This document shows, one piece after another, positions 1 to 18,084 of a stretch of 64,000 nt of DNA. Source of the stretch: Cepaea nemoralis (Eukaryota > Mollusca > Gastropoda > Stylommatophora > Helicidae); NCBI GenBank assembly GCA_014155875.1, contig JACEFZ010028308.1, positions 121,001-185,000 on the forward strand, in the 5' to 3' direction. Under the pieces are notes generated by a model. That model saw only the letters and a program-made list of their open reading frames with translations. It was not told the DNA's origin and did no database searches. Numbering within the stretch: the first letter of the stretch is position 1; the number at the start of each line of letters is the position of its first letter. Position numbers and translations under genes: made by a program.

Positions 1-900
1 CAGTCTGCTTTCTTGTAGTTCCACCTCGAGAGGGTGCTGCTTTCACTTACAAGCTCATTTTCTACGGTTAGAAAGACTGGCCGATGGTCACTGCCACCAA
101 GTTGTTTCCCAACAATTCGTGTAATGTTCCACTCCAGGTCTGGTGAATGAAAAGCCAGGTCAGGTGTAGTTGTAGAGTGCCATGATCTCGAGTAGAAAGT
201 ATGTGGGTCGGACGGCTTGTTAATCAACATGAATCTATTCTCATCCTGCCAGTCTTCCAGTCTCTCTCCTCTCTGGTCCATGTGATCATAGCCCCAGCTC
301 TGCGAGTGGCTGTTGAAATCGCCACACACAATCATTTTTTCTTTTAGTGGTAGAGTGTCCAGTGCCTGTGGGCGGTCACTTGGACAGTAGTAATTGATCA
401 GATGTAGATCTGTATTACCTGTCTTAAGTTTAAGTGTCTGATACTCAGCCCCTTCCATGTAGACTTTGATTTGGGAAGACATGATGTTATTTCTTACAAG
501 GGTCAGTATCCCACCTTTTCGCCTGTCCTTTCGGTCAGATCGGTAACACTGGTAGCCTCTGATTTTGAAGGCTATATTTTCATTGAGGTGAGTTTCTTGC
601 AAGCAACATATGCTTACTTTTTCTTGGTCCAAGATTTTTTCTAATTCTATTTTTTTGTTGCTGACTCCCTCCGCATTCCAGTGCATTATTTTAAGTCTTC
701 GTTTAGTATGGCCAGTCGTCCTATTCTCATGTCCCCTGGCTCCACAGGACATCTGAGAAGGACCTCCAGTAGTTGGGGTTGGACCCTTTCGAGACATAGG
801 TAGGGCCTGGCACTGCACCTGCCTGGGGGTCCAAAGCAGGGCGAGCACCATAACGATTAGCAGTAGTCGACATATTCCATTTTGCGTGATTGCGTGGCAT
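1..900 (-). mobile_element. Non-LTR retrotransposon, endonuclease domain (5' part of an element leaving the left edge)
   Basis: The minus strand is open from near 900 to the window edge and encodes an apurinic-type endonuclease of a LINE. Landmarks seen in order are HWNAEG, CLQETHL, a GG-IL-LV segment, VCGDFNSHSQSWGYDH, and near the edge GGSDHRPVFLTVENEL. These match the catalytic N, E, D-N and SDH signatures of this endonuclease family. The frame stays open upstream through a hydrophobic stretch (CRLLLIVMVLALLW, about 870-825). The reverse transcriptase would lie left of the window. An I/Jockey-type LINE carrying RNase H is possible, since RNase H fragments of such a family occur elsewhere in the window, but the link is inference. 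Confidence 0.8.
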
Positions 901-1179
901 CCTGATTTCTGTGGTGCGCCTCTTGGCTGGTTGCCTCCGTCTTCAGCACCTTTCTTTGCTAGAGCAGACTGTGGTCTCACTCGAGTGTAGATGTGTACGC
1001 GCGCACACGCCTGTCTGCGCATGCATGTACGTGCATACACATCTAGAGCATACTGGTTATTTTCCGGCGCCAGAGACTCGCCGTCGCCCCTTCTCCTGTT
1101 AGTTTAAACGGGCCCGCCACGTGAAGGCCAGGAGTTGGACTTTTGCTGCATAGGTTATGTATTCACGAGCCATTGAGGT

Positions 1180-1270
1180 ATTTAAGCAATGTTGGGCGCT
1201 CACCCCAACACCGCGCCTCGGCTACATACAGCAACATTTGGAACCCACCGGGGCAATGAAGTCGATCCTC
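1180..1270 (+). repeat. Short fragments of dispersed repeats
   Basis: The end of this stretch (GGGGCAATGAAGTCGATC) matches the 3' part of the tRNA-derived SINE family found at 39.2, 39.7 and 41.8 kb. The sequence just before it (GGGCGCTCACCCCAAC) resembles a segment of the ~490-bp repeat at 12.3 kb. Both are short, so the assignment is tentative. Confidence 0.35.
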
Positions 1271-1750
1271 TCGACTATTAAGACTATTAAAAGCTTTCTC
1301 GTAGTCTATAAAATAAACATATATATTTTCCTGAACTTCTATATATTTTTCAATTAACATCTTCAAACTGCTGTTTTTGCGGAACCCAAATTGTTCTCCG
1401 GCTACTTCCCCATCTATTTTATTTTTTAATTCTTTCTTTTATGACCTTGAGCAGTATCTTAGTTATATGGCTCATTAAACTAATAGTTCTGTAATCCTCA
1501 CAATTAATAGCTCTTGGCTTCTTGGGTAGTGTGATGAAAATGGATGTTTCAAGTCCTTAGGGATGTACCCAGTATTATATATATCATTACATAATTCTGT
1601 GATAGTTTCAATGCGAAAGCTGAATAAGGATTTTATCATCTCTGTTGTTATCTTGTCAGGACGTGCAGCCTTTCCTTCTTTCATCTTATTAATAGCCTTC
1701 TCTACTTCAGCCTTTAATATGTTTGGTCCATTTTGAGTATTATACAAGGT
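1270..1750 (-). pseudogene. Decayed reverse transcriptase fragment (LINE family B)
   Basis: Minus-strand translation in shifting frames gives the start of a reverse transcriptase domain: EVEKAINKMKEGKAARPDKI, then after a frameshift an ITLPKK-PRAINCEDYRTISL-like segment, then IYVYFIDYEKAFNSL. The order matches RT blocks 0-3 of RTE-like LINEs. Frameshifts near 1,550 and 1,270 make it non-functional. It belongs with the more complete family-B copies at 17.0-18.1 and 32.3-33.5 kb (FIDYTKAFDKV). Confidence 0.75.
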
Positions 1751-1885
1751 TGGTTACTCACGTAGTTAAATATCTGTATTCTTGCTGTTTAAAATCGGCT
1801 ACCCTTGGAGAAGATGTTTTCGGGAAAGAGAGACGAGAAATAGCAGTAAAGAAAACAAGAGGAAACATCACAAAATGTCGAAAAA
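1693..1885. repeat. Left arm of an inverted duplication (pairs with 3334-3526)
   Basis: This stretch is nearly the reverse complement of 3334-3526, for example CGGGAAAGAGAGACGAGAA here against TTCTCGTCTCTCTTTCCCG there. The duplicated block spans the junction between the RT fragment (NTQNGPNILKAEVE) and unrelated sequence, so the junction predates the duplication. The arms are separated by about 1.45 kb. Confidence 0.75.
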
Positions 1886-2374
1886 GTAACAGTGCAAACA
1901 ACGTGACTCTGTCAAATTGGCCTACTGCGAACATTGCACGTTTTGTTGATTTCATGAACCGACGGGGATTCTCCCATGTTCTTGTGCAAAAGCCCAAGCT
2001 TCATTAGTTCTGTAGTAGAGCCGCCTCTGGGCTTTTGAGTGTAACTGCGATATTTAGAGGCCGTGCTTAATGTGGTTTGGAAACCACTGTTCCCTTAGGC
2101 AGGGTGGCAAATTGGGAGGATCGATAGGGGGAGAAGGAGAGATGTGCTTGAACTGTGCCTACTTTGTGCCACTTACAACTCTGTGACTTGAAGAGTGGCA
2201 TTCAGTTCTGTTTGTCCAGTAGTGCTGTCGGCGAAACAATAGGAGAAACAATAGGAGACCCCTAAAGTCAGACTCTTCTTCTCTTCCTAGGTAGTGCCAT
2301 GAGTAAGTCAGATCCGTGTTTTCTATGACACTGTTAAGACACGTGTTTTGTGGTTTCTGTTTGTGTTTGAGAAG

Positions 2375-2465
2375 TTCTTCTTCATCTTCTTCTTCTTCTT
2401 CTTCTTCTTCTTCTTCTTCTTCTTCTTCTTCTTCTTCTTCTTCTTCTTCTTCTTCTTCTTCTTCC
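2375..2465. repeat. (CTT)n microsatellite
   Basis: About 90 bp of nearly pure TTC/CTT repeat. It creates long poly-Ser, poly-Phe, poly-Glu and poly-Lys reading frames that are artefacts. Confidence 0.97.
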
Positions 2466-2576
2466 ACTTATACTTCACATACCCCCAGCACATCCCTGCT
2501 ACAGGACTTAAAAAGAAGCGGGAAAATACTGAAATGCTACGCCATCTGAACATTGAAGAGCTAAATTGATGTACAT

Positions 2577-2691
2577 GTGTGTGTGTGTGCGTATGTGTGC
2601 GTGAGTGTGTGTGCGGTGCAGTGTTATGATACGTTACGTTATGTATCTATCAATCTGTGTATTATGTATTTATCTGTCCTTCCAGCCATTC

Positions 2692-2722
<31 letters not shown>
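2577..2722. repeat. (TG)n-rich stretch and (GTCT)n microsatellite
   Basis: An imperfect TG-rich run lies at 2577-2612 and a (GTCT)n run at about 2691-2722. No gene signal was seen between 1.9 and 3.3 kb. Confidence 0.85.
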
Positions 2723-2723
<1 letters not shown>

Positions 2724-3333
2724 CCTAGCCTCATATATACAACGAGTTACAAATCTCGTGTGCCCAACTCTCTCACGGCTGTTTGTGTGTTTATTATGAA
2801 ATCGACTGTATTATTGAGATGTAAGAAAACTGTTCTCTCTGCCTTATTCCCGACAACCCACCACATATATATATTTATGTTTGAATGGCGCGTGCTCTAC
2901 ATTCCTTTGTTTTCCTCTGCTTGTAATTTCCGCCAATGTCCCAACGGTTTCTCATACCTCTTGTTTTGCTTCCATTTCCCGCGACAAATACGGAGTGATT
3001 GCCTGTTTTCTGTGTAATGTCATGTGATATAGATCACGTGTACAGCGTGGGTGGACAGATAAGTTATCACAGCATGGAGAGAATAGAGCAGCAGAGAGTG
3101 ACCAGAGGATCCGGCCGACAATCGGTACCCCGGGAAAGGTCAAACGGACACATCATCAGACTGCAGCTGGTAGCATTAATATTGGGACTTGTCGCTGGTT
3201 GTTGAAGATGAATCGGAGCACGTACGGGAGTGTCCTGAATGCTATGTTGTCGGTTATTGACTCAAATTAAGTCAACTCTGTTTATAGTGACAGCAGAACG
3301 TCACAAAAACGAAAAGTTTTCTTGTTTTCTTTA

Positions 3334-3526
3334 CTGCTTTTCTTTTCGTCATTTTGTGATGTTTCCTCTTGTTTTCTTTACTGCTAATTCTCGTCTCTCT
3401 TTCCCGAAAACATCTTCTCCAAGGGTAGCCGATTTTAAACAAGAATAAAGATATTCAACTGGTAAGTAACCAACTTTGTATAATACTCAAAATGGACCAA
3501 ACATATTAAAGGCTGAAGTAGAGGTA
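3334..3526. repeat. Right arm of the inverted duplication
   Basis: Reverse-complement copy of 1693-1885. Similarity ends abruptly at about 3526, inside the RT coding remnant, where the sequence switches to an unrelated GGTATGGTGCAAGG. Confidence 0.75.
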
Positions 3527-3719
3527 TGGTGCAAGGGTGATAGTGCCACACTGAAATGTCAAGAATGAATACAAAAGAACGAACGAGTTAGCGTTTTCCA
3601 CTGTGGAATCAATCAAATATAATAACAGCATTAGAAATAGCGGCAGAAAATCCTCACACGTTAATGCGATCTCACTGTTCTTCTGCACTATACACACGAT
3701 GTTGAAGGGCCACGATCAC

Positions 3720-4010
3720 ATCTCCTTTATTATGCACCAGTTAGTTAATCGACAGATCATCCTCATTGCACAGCGAACCATTCAGTCCATAAGTGCTCGG
3801 ATCCCCTCCTCAGCAAATCCCGCAGCGTGTAGCGGCTAACGACACCAGTTCTGTGTTGGTTTATCAATCTTCTTTAGCTTCCTGCGTAGTGTTCTTGTTT
3901 GGCCAAATCATGCACCATTACCGCACCAAGTATTGCCGATCCAACTAATCTGTCCGCCTGTTCGTTTCCCACCACACCAGAACGTCCTGGGATTGGTGGT
4001 CCAACAGATG
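3720..4010 (-). pseudogene. LINE RNase H / C-terminal remnant
   Basis: Minus-strand translation at about 4000-3890 gives GRSGVVGNEQADRLVGSA, which matches the HSGVxGNExAD motif of retrotransposon RNase H. Further downstream (to about 3720) the nucleotides resemble the C-terminal region of the copy at 54.6-55.06 kb, including shared CAACACAGAA and GAGCACYTATGGAC. Frames are interrupted. Confidence 0.65.
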
Positions 4011-4483
4011 CGGGGGAAAACACCACAAAATGTGACTAAGAAGCTCGACTTATGAATAAAATAGAAAACACACACACGCATACAGATACGGGCGCACGTT
4101 GCGGTCATAGTCATAAACGGGACAACAGCAAGAAGAAAACAGTTTAACATATATAAATTAACAACACAAATGTGTACTTCCCTTGCTGCTTGTCCGATCT
4201 AGGAAAATGAAAGCTGAACACTGCCCGAAGGTATGGTGTATATTCTGACGGAGTCCTGTTTTAAAAACGGCAAGCTGGAAACGTGGAGAAAACAACGAAG
4301 AGAGAGTACTAAAGGTAGACACGCGTAATCACCCGCAGGGAACACAATAAAAGACACAAGTGAGGGACAACACGAAAATACAAGCAAACAAAACAGGAAT
4401 GAGGAATGAGACTCAGACACTGGAAGAGCAAAACATAAAATCACATATTCATAGAGTGCATGGAAAATAATGTTATATGACAT

Positions 4484-4560
4484 GTTTGTCAAATATGCGG
4501 CCCGCGAGCCGCATGCGGCCTTTTATGATCTCCAGTGAGGCCCGCGACAAATCTAATTTT
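4484..4560 (+). mobile_element. hAT-type transposon terminal fragment
   Basis: The motif GCGGCCCGCGAGCCGCATGC followed by GGCC is the near-terminal signature of many hAT (Charlie-like) DNA transposons. Only about 75 bp are recognisable and the partner end was not found. Confidence 0.6.
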
Positions 4561-4666
4561 TGTTTTTTTTTTATGCTCGTCTTTTATCATTTTCATCACC
4601 ATAGATAATATTCAGTTATGATACAAAATATTGCAAAGGAACGAATGAGTAAATGGAAGCAGCCAT

Positions 4667-4975
4667 CCATCATCCATCATGTGCCATGACGGTAAGCGTG
4701 GGCGGTCATGTTCTGCCATCTCACTCGATCAACAGAGTCGTGGATCAGTTCCGTGTTTCTGTCTCGACCATGCCACAAGGCCAAGCCATCCAGATACTTG
4801 TTTCTAGGTCTTCCCCTTGGTCTGTTCCCCTCGATCTTACCAGTTGTCACCAAGTTCTCCAAATCATTTCTTCTCATAACACGCCCAAAAAATTGTGACT
4901 GTCTACGTCTAATGTCTCTGATCAGTTTACGATCTTCATTTGTTTCTTGAAGGACTTGTTCATTGGTCATAAGAA
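4667..4975 (-). pseudogene. LINE family B, C-terminal fragment
   Basis: The minus strand encodes the C-terminal tail of the LINE polyprotein: TNEQVLQETNEDRKLIRDI, RRRQSQFFGRVMRR, GKIEGNRPRGRPRNKYLDGL, VDRVRWQNMTAHAYRHGT and a stop. The 3' end is a GATGGATGATGGATG-type tail (plus-strand 4665-4680). Similar tails occur at 11.1, 13.4, 28.4 and 33.5 kb. The frame is open here but the piece is strongly 5'-truncated. Confidence 0.85.
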
Positions 4976-5268
4976 GGACGGACGGACCGGTCGTGTTTGA
5001 CCTATTTGAAACCACGGAGACAACTGGCATCATACCGGGGAATACCAGTAGAATGGAAGCAGCAGAGAAGAAAATACCTGTCACACCGGTCTCAGATGAA
5101 AAAAACATAACTACAAAGAACCAGGAAAAATATACAACACCGAAATTATAACCACACCTAAGCAAGCAGGTTAAACCTGGGGAACACTTTTTTTCAGAAG
5201 AAGGACGGACGGACCGGTCGTGTTTGACCTATTTGAAACCACGGAGACAACTGGCATCATACCGGGGC
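4972..5268. repeat. Pair of ~68-bp direct repeats
   Basis: The segment at 4972-5040 (starting GAAGGACGGACGGACCGG) recurs essentially unchanged at 5200-5268, about 228 bp apart. The second copy is preceded by a T-rich tract and CAG resembling a splice acceptor. No host gene assignment can be made. Confidence 0.8.
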
Positions 5269-5394
5269 ATTGACAGTTCTATAAACTAAAACATGGAGCG
5301 TGTCCTTTGCCGGAAGTTGCGATCTAACCGAGGTTGTTTTCTATTTAATTCTACATTCAGTAGCTTGCCATCGCATTCTAAACGAGAAGTCAAC

Positions 5395-5485
5395 GTTAAC
5401 GTCCAAATTAATGCCGATTTAGGGGGTTGAACCGCCTACCTCGTCATCAGAGTACCGGAAGTTTAAGAGCAAGCGCTCTTTTCTT
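5395..5485 (-). repeat. Fragment of tRNA-derived SINE (family of 43.5 and 59.4 kb)
   Basis: GGGGTTGAACCGCCTACCTC and GGAAGTTTAAGAGCAAGCGC match the head of the minus-oriented SINE at 43.5-43.7 kb. Read on the minus strand, a B-box-like GGTTCAACCCC is present. Confidence 0.55.
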
Positions 5486-6530
5486 TTCTACAACGTCTGC
5501 GTGTTCTATATCTATAAACTACCACTACCAGTAGAACACCAAGAAGGTTGTCAGCCTTTAATGGTTATGGCATCCTTCTAGGTCGCGTTTATGTCTGTGA
5601 TATTACTCATGTTTGCTATTGCCGGAAACACTTTATTTGACTATCTCAGTTGGTTATTCATGTACAGTGTTGTTGTCAAAGATCATGCGGTCCTTCCGTC
5701 CAATACCGTGTAGCGATACATTCCAGCTTTCATTCGCTGTTGCTTTGTTCCAAATACAGAATATCATAACCGACATCACTGCACCCAGGATATTCCCATG
5801 TACGCTAAAGTGTTAAGAGCCCTGTGTATACGTCTGGGGGAGAATTGGGTACATGGTATTATTGTCCACACGTTGAGAACCGCTGGTTTAAATTTGCCAA
5901 TGGCAGACGATATTGATAGAGAAATTCGGGAGATTTGCAAGGATGGGCGATTATATAGTAAACTCCGGCCTTTCATTTATCTAACGGAGAGGAGTTGCTT
6001 GAATGTAAACCAAATTCTGCCGGAGAGACGAGTTCAGGGCGAGGGAGAAGCCAGAATGCCCAAAGCTTGATGGTGTTCAGTTTTCATGTAAGGAGAAATC
6101 CTAAAGATAAGGTGGACAACTGCGCCTGAGAGATCTAACTTATTGGCTTATCTCCCTTGGCCTTTCATTGCAGATACAATAATGTCGGCTGACTTAAAAA
6201 AGATATTTCTGAGATTTGAGATTGCCTTCCTAAAAATATATTTGTTTATCCACGTGTGTATTTCGGACAGTTTTGTTTTCTGTTTTTATTTCTATCAATT
6301 TTCACTAGATGGGATCAACTTGGAGTGTTTACATGTTTCCAACTTTGTTTTTATTGGTAGTGTGATCTAAGTCTCTGTCGTGTGTTCATCTTATTTGACT
6401 GTATCTCTGCCTATATATCTATCTGACTGTCAGTCGGGCTCGTGATGTTGTTGAGTTGTCTGATACACTGGTGATTTTTCATCATATTTCACGTTATCTT
6501 TGCAAATATATTCTTGAGAAGGGATGAAAG

Positions 6531-6617
6531 GGGGGGGGGGGGGGGGTGCACACCGATATCAATGTTTTTCTTTGACTCAACTCCCTCACCTTTTAATTTG
6601 CTGAAATCGCGCTAGCT

Positions 6618-6691
<74 letters not shown>

Positions 6692-6716
6692 TCTCTCTCT
6701 CACTCTCTCTCTCTCA

Positions 6717-6793
<77 letters not shown>
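6531..6793. repeat. Poly-G run and long (CT)n microsatellite
   Basis: A run of about 17 G lies at 6531-6547. A (CT)n tract of about 170 bp with a few TA/CA interruptions lies at 6620-6793. Confidence 0.97.
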
Positions 6794-6796
<3 letters not shown>

Positions 6797-6865
6797 GCTC
6801 CGTGTTGGGGTTCTGTCATTCCTGTTAATCCTTCTATTCTGCACACCTACCATTATAAGCTTACT

Positions 6866-7222
6866 AGCTGACCCGGCCCGGCTTCGCCCAGTCCTTGGTG
6901 GGGAGCATCTCATTTAATTCATATAAGTAGTCATATAAGTTCCCGTTCCCGTTACCGACTATTTGTCTGTCTGTCTGTCTGTCTGACCCGGCCCGGCATC
7001 GCCCAGCTCCTGGTGTGGAGCATCTCATTTAATTCATATAAGTAGTCATATAAGCTCCCGTTCCCGTTCCCGACTATCTATCTGTCTGTCTGTCTGTCTA
7101 TCTGTCTGTCTGATCCGGCCCGGCTTCGTCCAGCCCCTGATGGGGAGCATCTCATTTAATTCATATAAGTAGTTATATAAGTTCCAGTTCCCGACTGTCT
7201 GTCTGTCTGTCTGTCTGTCTAA
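6866..7222 (+). repeat. Three tandem ~125-bp units of a dispersed repeat ending in (GTCT)n
   Basis: The unit starts GACCCGGCCCGGCTTCGCCC, continues with GGGGAGCATCTCATTTAATT and CATATAAGT, and ends in a (GTCT)n microsatellite. Copies start near 6873, 6986 and 7112. CTAGCTGACCCGGC-type starts are common in invertebrate transposable elements; the class is not certain. With 8300-8412 (ATTTCATCTCAATCGGATGG, GCCGTTCGCGAACGC) this may form the two ends of one element of about 1.5 kb. Confidence 0.7.
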
Positions 7223-7339
7223 TCATTTATTGGTTGCAGTTAGAACAACCTTAGATAAACGAAGACCAACTTACAAAAAGCATTAGAAAGAGCACTTGAA
7301 AGATCTTTACATCTTCCCCAACAATTAACTTGGGTAAAT

Positions 7340-7852
7340 GGGGCGGCGGCAGCAGCAGCAGCAGAAGAAGAAAAAGGAGGAGTAGGAGCTGGGAGGAGGA
7401 AGAGGGAGGTGGAGGAGGGAGGAGTAGGAGGGAGGAAGAGATAGGCGGAGAGAGGAGGAGGGAGGAGGAAGGAGGAGGAGTAGTAGGGAGGAGGAGGGAT
7501 TAGGAGGAGGGAGGATGAGGGAGGAGGGGGAGGCGGAGGGAGAAGGAGGGAGAAGGAGGGAGGAGAAGAACGCAGGAGGAGTAGGGGGAGGAGGAGAGGG
7601 AGATGGAGGAGGAGGAGGGAGAAGGAGGAGGGAGAATGAGGAGGGTGGAGGGAGGAGCAGGAGGGAGGAGGAAGGAGTTAGAGGGAGGAGAGGGAGGAGG
7701 AGAAGGGAGGAGGAAGGAGGAGGAGGAAGAGGGAGGAAGATGGAGGATGAGGAAAGAGGAGGAGGAAGAGGGAGGAGGAGGAGAAAGAGGGAAGCGGGGA
7801 AGAGGAAGAGGGTAGGAGGCGGAGGAGGGGAGAGGAGGAGGAGGAGGAATAT
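7340..7852. repeat. ~510-bp polypurine (GGA/GAG)n tract
   Basis: The plus strand is almost purely G and A, with GGAGGAGGA cores. Long reading frames here (Gly/Glu/Arg-rich on +, Ser/Pro/Leu-rich on -) are by-products of composition. The tract could adopt triplex or quadruplex structures; that is inference. Confidence 0.95.
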
Positions 7853-8299
7853 AACGCATATGCCTGTAGATTTAATAATGGCTGAAGTTGTTCCATGTCT
7901 TCTTAGAGTTGGCGACAGTGTAAAGAAATATAAAATCTTCAAACTTGATAGAGATAAGGTAACTATTATTTATTTATTCTTTAAGCATAAAAAGATGAGT
8001 TACAATGTTATGCATTATGCATTATTTTTATGAAAACTTTGAATATGCCTTAAAGATTGTATCATTATTTATTATAACTCATATGCCGGTACATAACTAT
8101 GGACAAAGAGTTTATAAATCTTTGAAAACGATGCCACAATATGACTATAAGGTATACAGAAAAGTTATTCCCCTTGAAATAACTTGTACAGAGTTAAGTC
8201 CCCTGAGATGTATGAAATTAAATGAAAAATGAAATAATATTGGGTAAGCAGCCGATTTCACACTAAAAAAATATGACAGTTGGCAGCGCTGGAATGAAA

Positions 8300-8412
8300 G
8301 GAAGACGTGTAGAAAATTTCATCTCAATCGGATGGGCCGTTCGCGAACGCATAAAGGACATACACATCCACCCACCCACCCACCCACACACATCCTTTTT
8401 TACATATAAGAT
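8300..8412 (+). mobile_element. Probable 3' end of a dispersed transposable element
   Basis: ATTTCATCTCAATCGGATGG followed by GCCGTTCGCGAACGC, a (CCCA)n run and CATATAAGATT resembles the 3' end of a common invertebrate repeat whose 5' start is CTAGCTGACCCGGC, as seen at 6866. The family is not named. Confidence 0.5.
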
Positions 8413-8907
8413 TACTGGCACCTTGCCGTCTTGACAGAGGATAGTTTGTTACATTGTGCTTTAAAAAAAAAGCGTAATTACTGCAACAAATGGCATTATA
8501 CCTCTCCATAGCACAAAGCTTGGGTTCAGTAGTAGAGACCACATGTTGCCAATGCAGCATGATCCCTCTCTCGGTCTGTCTAGAACAAGGCAAACTGCAG
8601 AAGCTGCCAGATCGGCAGCGCAATGCTCTAACTGTCGGAGCTTCAATCCTAGACCAATTGCCAACCAAAGCTTAGGGCCTGGTCTGCTCTGCCATGATAT
8701 TTAGTCTTTAGGTTGCATTTCCTCGCACGAGGACCAGGCTTGCACCCTTCCAGTTGCAGTACTCCACCCGAAAGTGTTGGTACTAATACTATGTGCGGTG
8801 TCGGGTTTGGTGAGCGCCGCCCAACATTCGGAGCTAACAGAAATCATGTAGTACATCTACTGTTATCCTGTAGCTCAGTTATATCTGACTAAGACCTGAC
8901 TCAGATA
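8413..8907 (+). repeat. ~490-bp dispersed repeat, copy 1
   Basis: This copy matches 16247-16742 (same strand) and 12255-12757 (opposite strand). Shared blocks include TACTGGCACC, CCAATGCAGCATGATCC, AAGCTGCCAGATC, GGGCCTGGTCTGC, CTTTAGGTTGCATTTCCTCG and TATCTGACTAAGACCTGAC. It ends about 50 bp before an RXYLT1 exon. No coding potential was seen. Possibly a SINE or other non-autonomous element. Confidence 0.85.
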
Positions 8908-8955
8908 TTCTTATTACTTGTTATAATATTCGATTAACGACTTCCTTTGTGACAG

Positions 8956-15899
<6,944 letters not shown>

Positions 15900-16246
15900 T
15901 GATGGCTTATGTTAGTATCTTTGTTGTGAGTCTGTTTTATTTACACAAATTTGTCTTTGTTTTGTTTTTTTGACAATTATTCCACATTGATTGTGACATC
16001 ATATAGGTGTATATATAAACATAATTGAGACTGTTTTCGCAAACATGTATTTTTTGTGTTTGTTTCTGTATATTTGGCATCTGCTCCTTGCTAAATCAAA
16101 CTTATCATGTACAGGTGTGTATATTCATATTTGAGACAGAAATATATACCCATGCATATGTTATTGTGTATGTAACCTGTTGGTCATGTATATTTTCTTG
16201 TTTGGTGACTTTTATAATGTTATATATGTTCACATACTTTTACTGC
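15900..16246 (+). other. RXYLT1 3' flank, probable 3' UTR
   Basis: AT-rich sequence between the stop codon and the next dispersed repeat. No canonical polyadenylation hexamer was recognised. Confidence 0.4.
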
Positions 16247-16742
16247 TACTGGCACCCTGCTGTCTTGACAGATCATAGTTTGTTACTTTGTGCTTCAAAA
16301 AAGGCATAGTAATCTCTCCATAGCTCAAAGCCTGGGCTGAACCAGATGTTGCTCATGCAGCATGATCCCCCTGTCCGCCTGCCTAGTTTACTCCAATGGA
16401 AAGGTAACACCTATACATGTGGAACAAGACAAGCTGCAGAAGCTGCCAGATCAGCAAAGTAATACTCTGTCTGCCTTTCAGAGTTTCGATCCTAGACCAG
16501 TTGCCAACCAGAGCTTAGGGCCTGGTCTGCCCTGCTATGACATTTAATCTTTAGGTTGCATTTCCTCGCAAAAGGATAAGGCTTGTAGCCACCCATTTGC
16601 ACTCCTCCATCCAAAGCCTTTGGCACAATGTGGGGTGTCGGGTTTCATAAGCGCTGCCCATCATACTGCACTAACAGAAAGCGGGTATTACCGTCTACTG
16701 TCATACGTTAGCTCAGTCATATCTGACTAAGACCTGACACTC
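16247..16742 (+). repeat. ~490-bp dispersed repeat, copy 3
   Basis: Same family and orientation as 8413-8907, ending TATCTGACTAAGACCTGACA. Confidence 0.85.
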
Positions 16743-17039
16743 ATGTTTACTGATATGAGACTCTGAAATATAGCATTATAAAAATGTATGCATAAATATA
16801 TTTGAGATACAATTATGTATACTTATGTTTGAAATAGTTTTTCTTGTATGCTTTATCTTGGTTGCTGGACCTGTATACTTGGCTGTATAAAGCTAATTCC
16901 ATATATTTGTACTACATATTTTTCTAAGCCGTTTGACTTGCATATAATTTCGTATCAGAGAAATTAATTAAACAGAGCAAGCAAAATCTGAATGTTATAA
17001 CATGAGCAACATCTTATGCAATAAGCCCTTGTCATTATA

Positions 17040-18075
17040 AGTTAGACACAAGGATTCTTGCATTTTGCATAAAACAAATTCTAACATTTTGCTAAGAATT
17101 ATCATACAAAGAGTTAGGAAGAAATTACAACCCAAAATAGGAGAAGAACAATATGAGTTTGTAGAAGGCAAGGGTACAGTATATGCTGAGAACATTCATT
17201 GAACATTCTATTAAAGTAAATTAAGACCTACATCTGTGCTTTATTGACTACACAAACGCTTTTGATAAAGTAAGACATGTCAACATGATGAAGATGCTTG
17301 CAGATGCTACAAATTGATGGGAAAGACCTTGGACTTGTAAAAAACATATACTGGAAACAAAATGCTGCAATAAGGATTGATAATGAAGTAGGTCAATATC
17401 AGCCTATAAGAGAGGTGTGCGACCAGGGATGTGTAATGTCTCCAGATCTTGTTTCCCTATACAGTGAAAATATTTTCATAAATTTGGAGGATATGAGAGG
17501 AATTACATTTGGGGTCATAACATCAATAACATTAGATATGTGGATGGTACAGTATTGATTGCAGACAGTGAGCAGGATCTGCAACATTTAGTAGATGCAG
17601 TTGTTGCACACAGTGAACAACTAAGGTTAGAATTAAATTGTAAGAAGACACAAATTATGGTCATCGATAGAAGAAGCAAATACCACAATGCAATAAATAT
17701 ACAAGTAAATGGGAGTATTCTTAAATAAGTGAATCGATACAATTATCTCAGAACAGTCAAAACATCTGATCGGAGATGCCTTGAAGAGATTAGATAAGAA
17801 TCGCCATGGCGAAGGCAGCCTTTTGCAAGATGAAAAACGTACTGACCAATAAAAAGATGTCAAATGTAACGAGAAAAAAAAGTGTTGAAGTGCTACATAG
17901 AACCCGTGCTTTTGCATGGATGGGAAGCGTGGACAATGAATAAACAAGCCTTCAAGAAACAAATGAAAACCGTAAACTGATTAGAGAAATTAGACGTAGA
18001 CAGTCACAAACATCAGAAAGAGGCTGTTGACATTTTCTTGGGCCAGGTTATGAAAAGAGAAGCAGGTTAGCATAG
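17040..18075 (+). pseudogene. Decayed reverse transcriptase, LINE family B
   Basis: Plus-strand reading in several frames gives RT blocks in order: HLCFIDYTNAFDKVRHVNMM, ENIYWKQNAAIRIDNEVGQY-like, VCDQGCVMSPDLVSLYSENI, a degraded ADGTVLIAD (the YADD block), then ELNCKKTQIMV and, further on, fragments of the C-terminal domain near 17.95-18.06 kb (LQETNENRKLIREIRRRQS). Many stops and frameshifts. Confidence 0.85.
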
Positions 18076-18084
18076 GCAAATGAA

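Noticed and set aside
890..1102. 70-codon plus-strand frame
   Set aside because: Antisense to the 5' region of the minus-strand LINE; no independent support.
2316..2569. Long Ser, Phe, Glu and Lys homopolymer reading frames
   Set aside because: They are translations of a (CTT)n microsatellite in different frames.
2999..3205. 68-codon open frame with hydrophobic C-terminus
   Set aside because: No similarity, no splice or promoter evidence; compatible with chance.
5798..6070. 90-codon open frame considered as an upstream RXYLT1 exon
   Set aside because: Its translation has no RXYLT1 N-terminal motifs and no matching donor or phase. It remains unassigned.
6593..6913. Arg-Glu repeat reading frame; similar frames at 11917, 41320 and 56662
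   Set aside because: Products of (CT)n microsatellites.
7325..8033. Gly/Glu/Arg-rich (+) and Ser/Pro/Leu-rich (-) proteins
   Set aside because: Composition artefact of the polypurine tract; both strands are open in overlapping frames.
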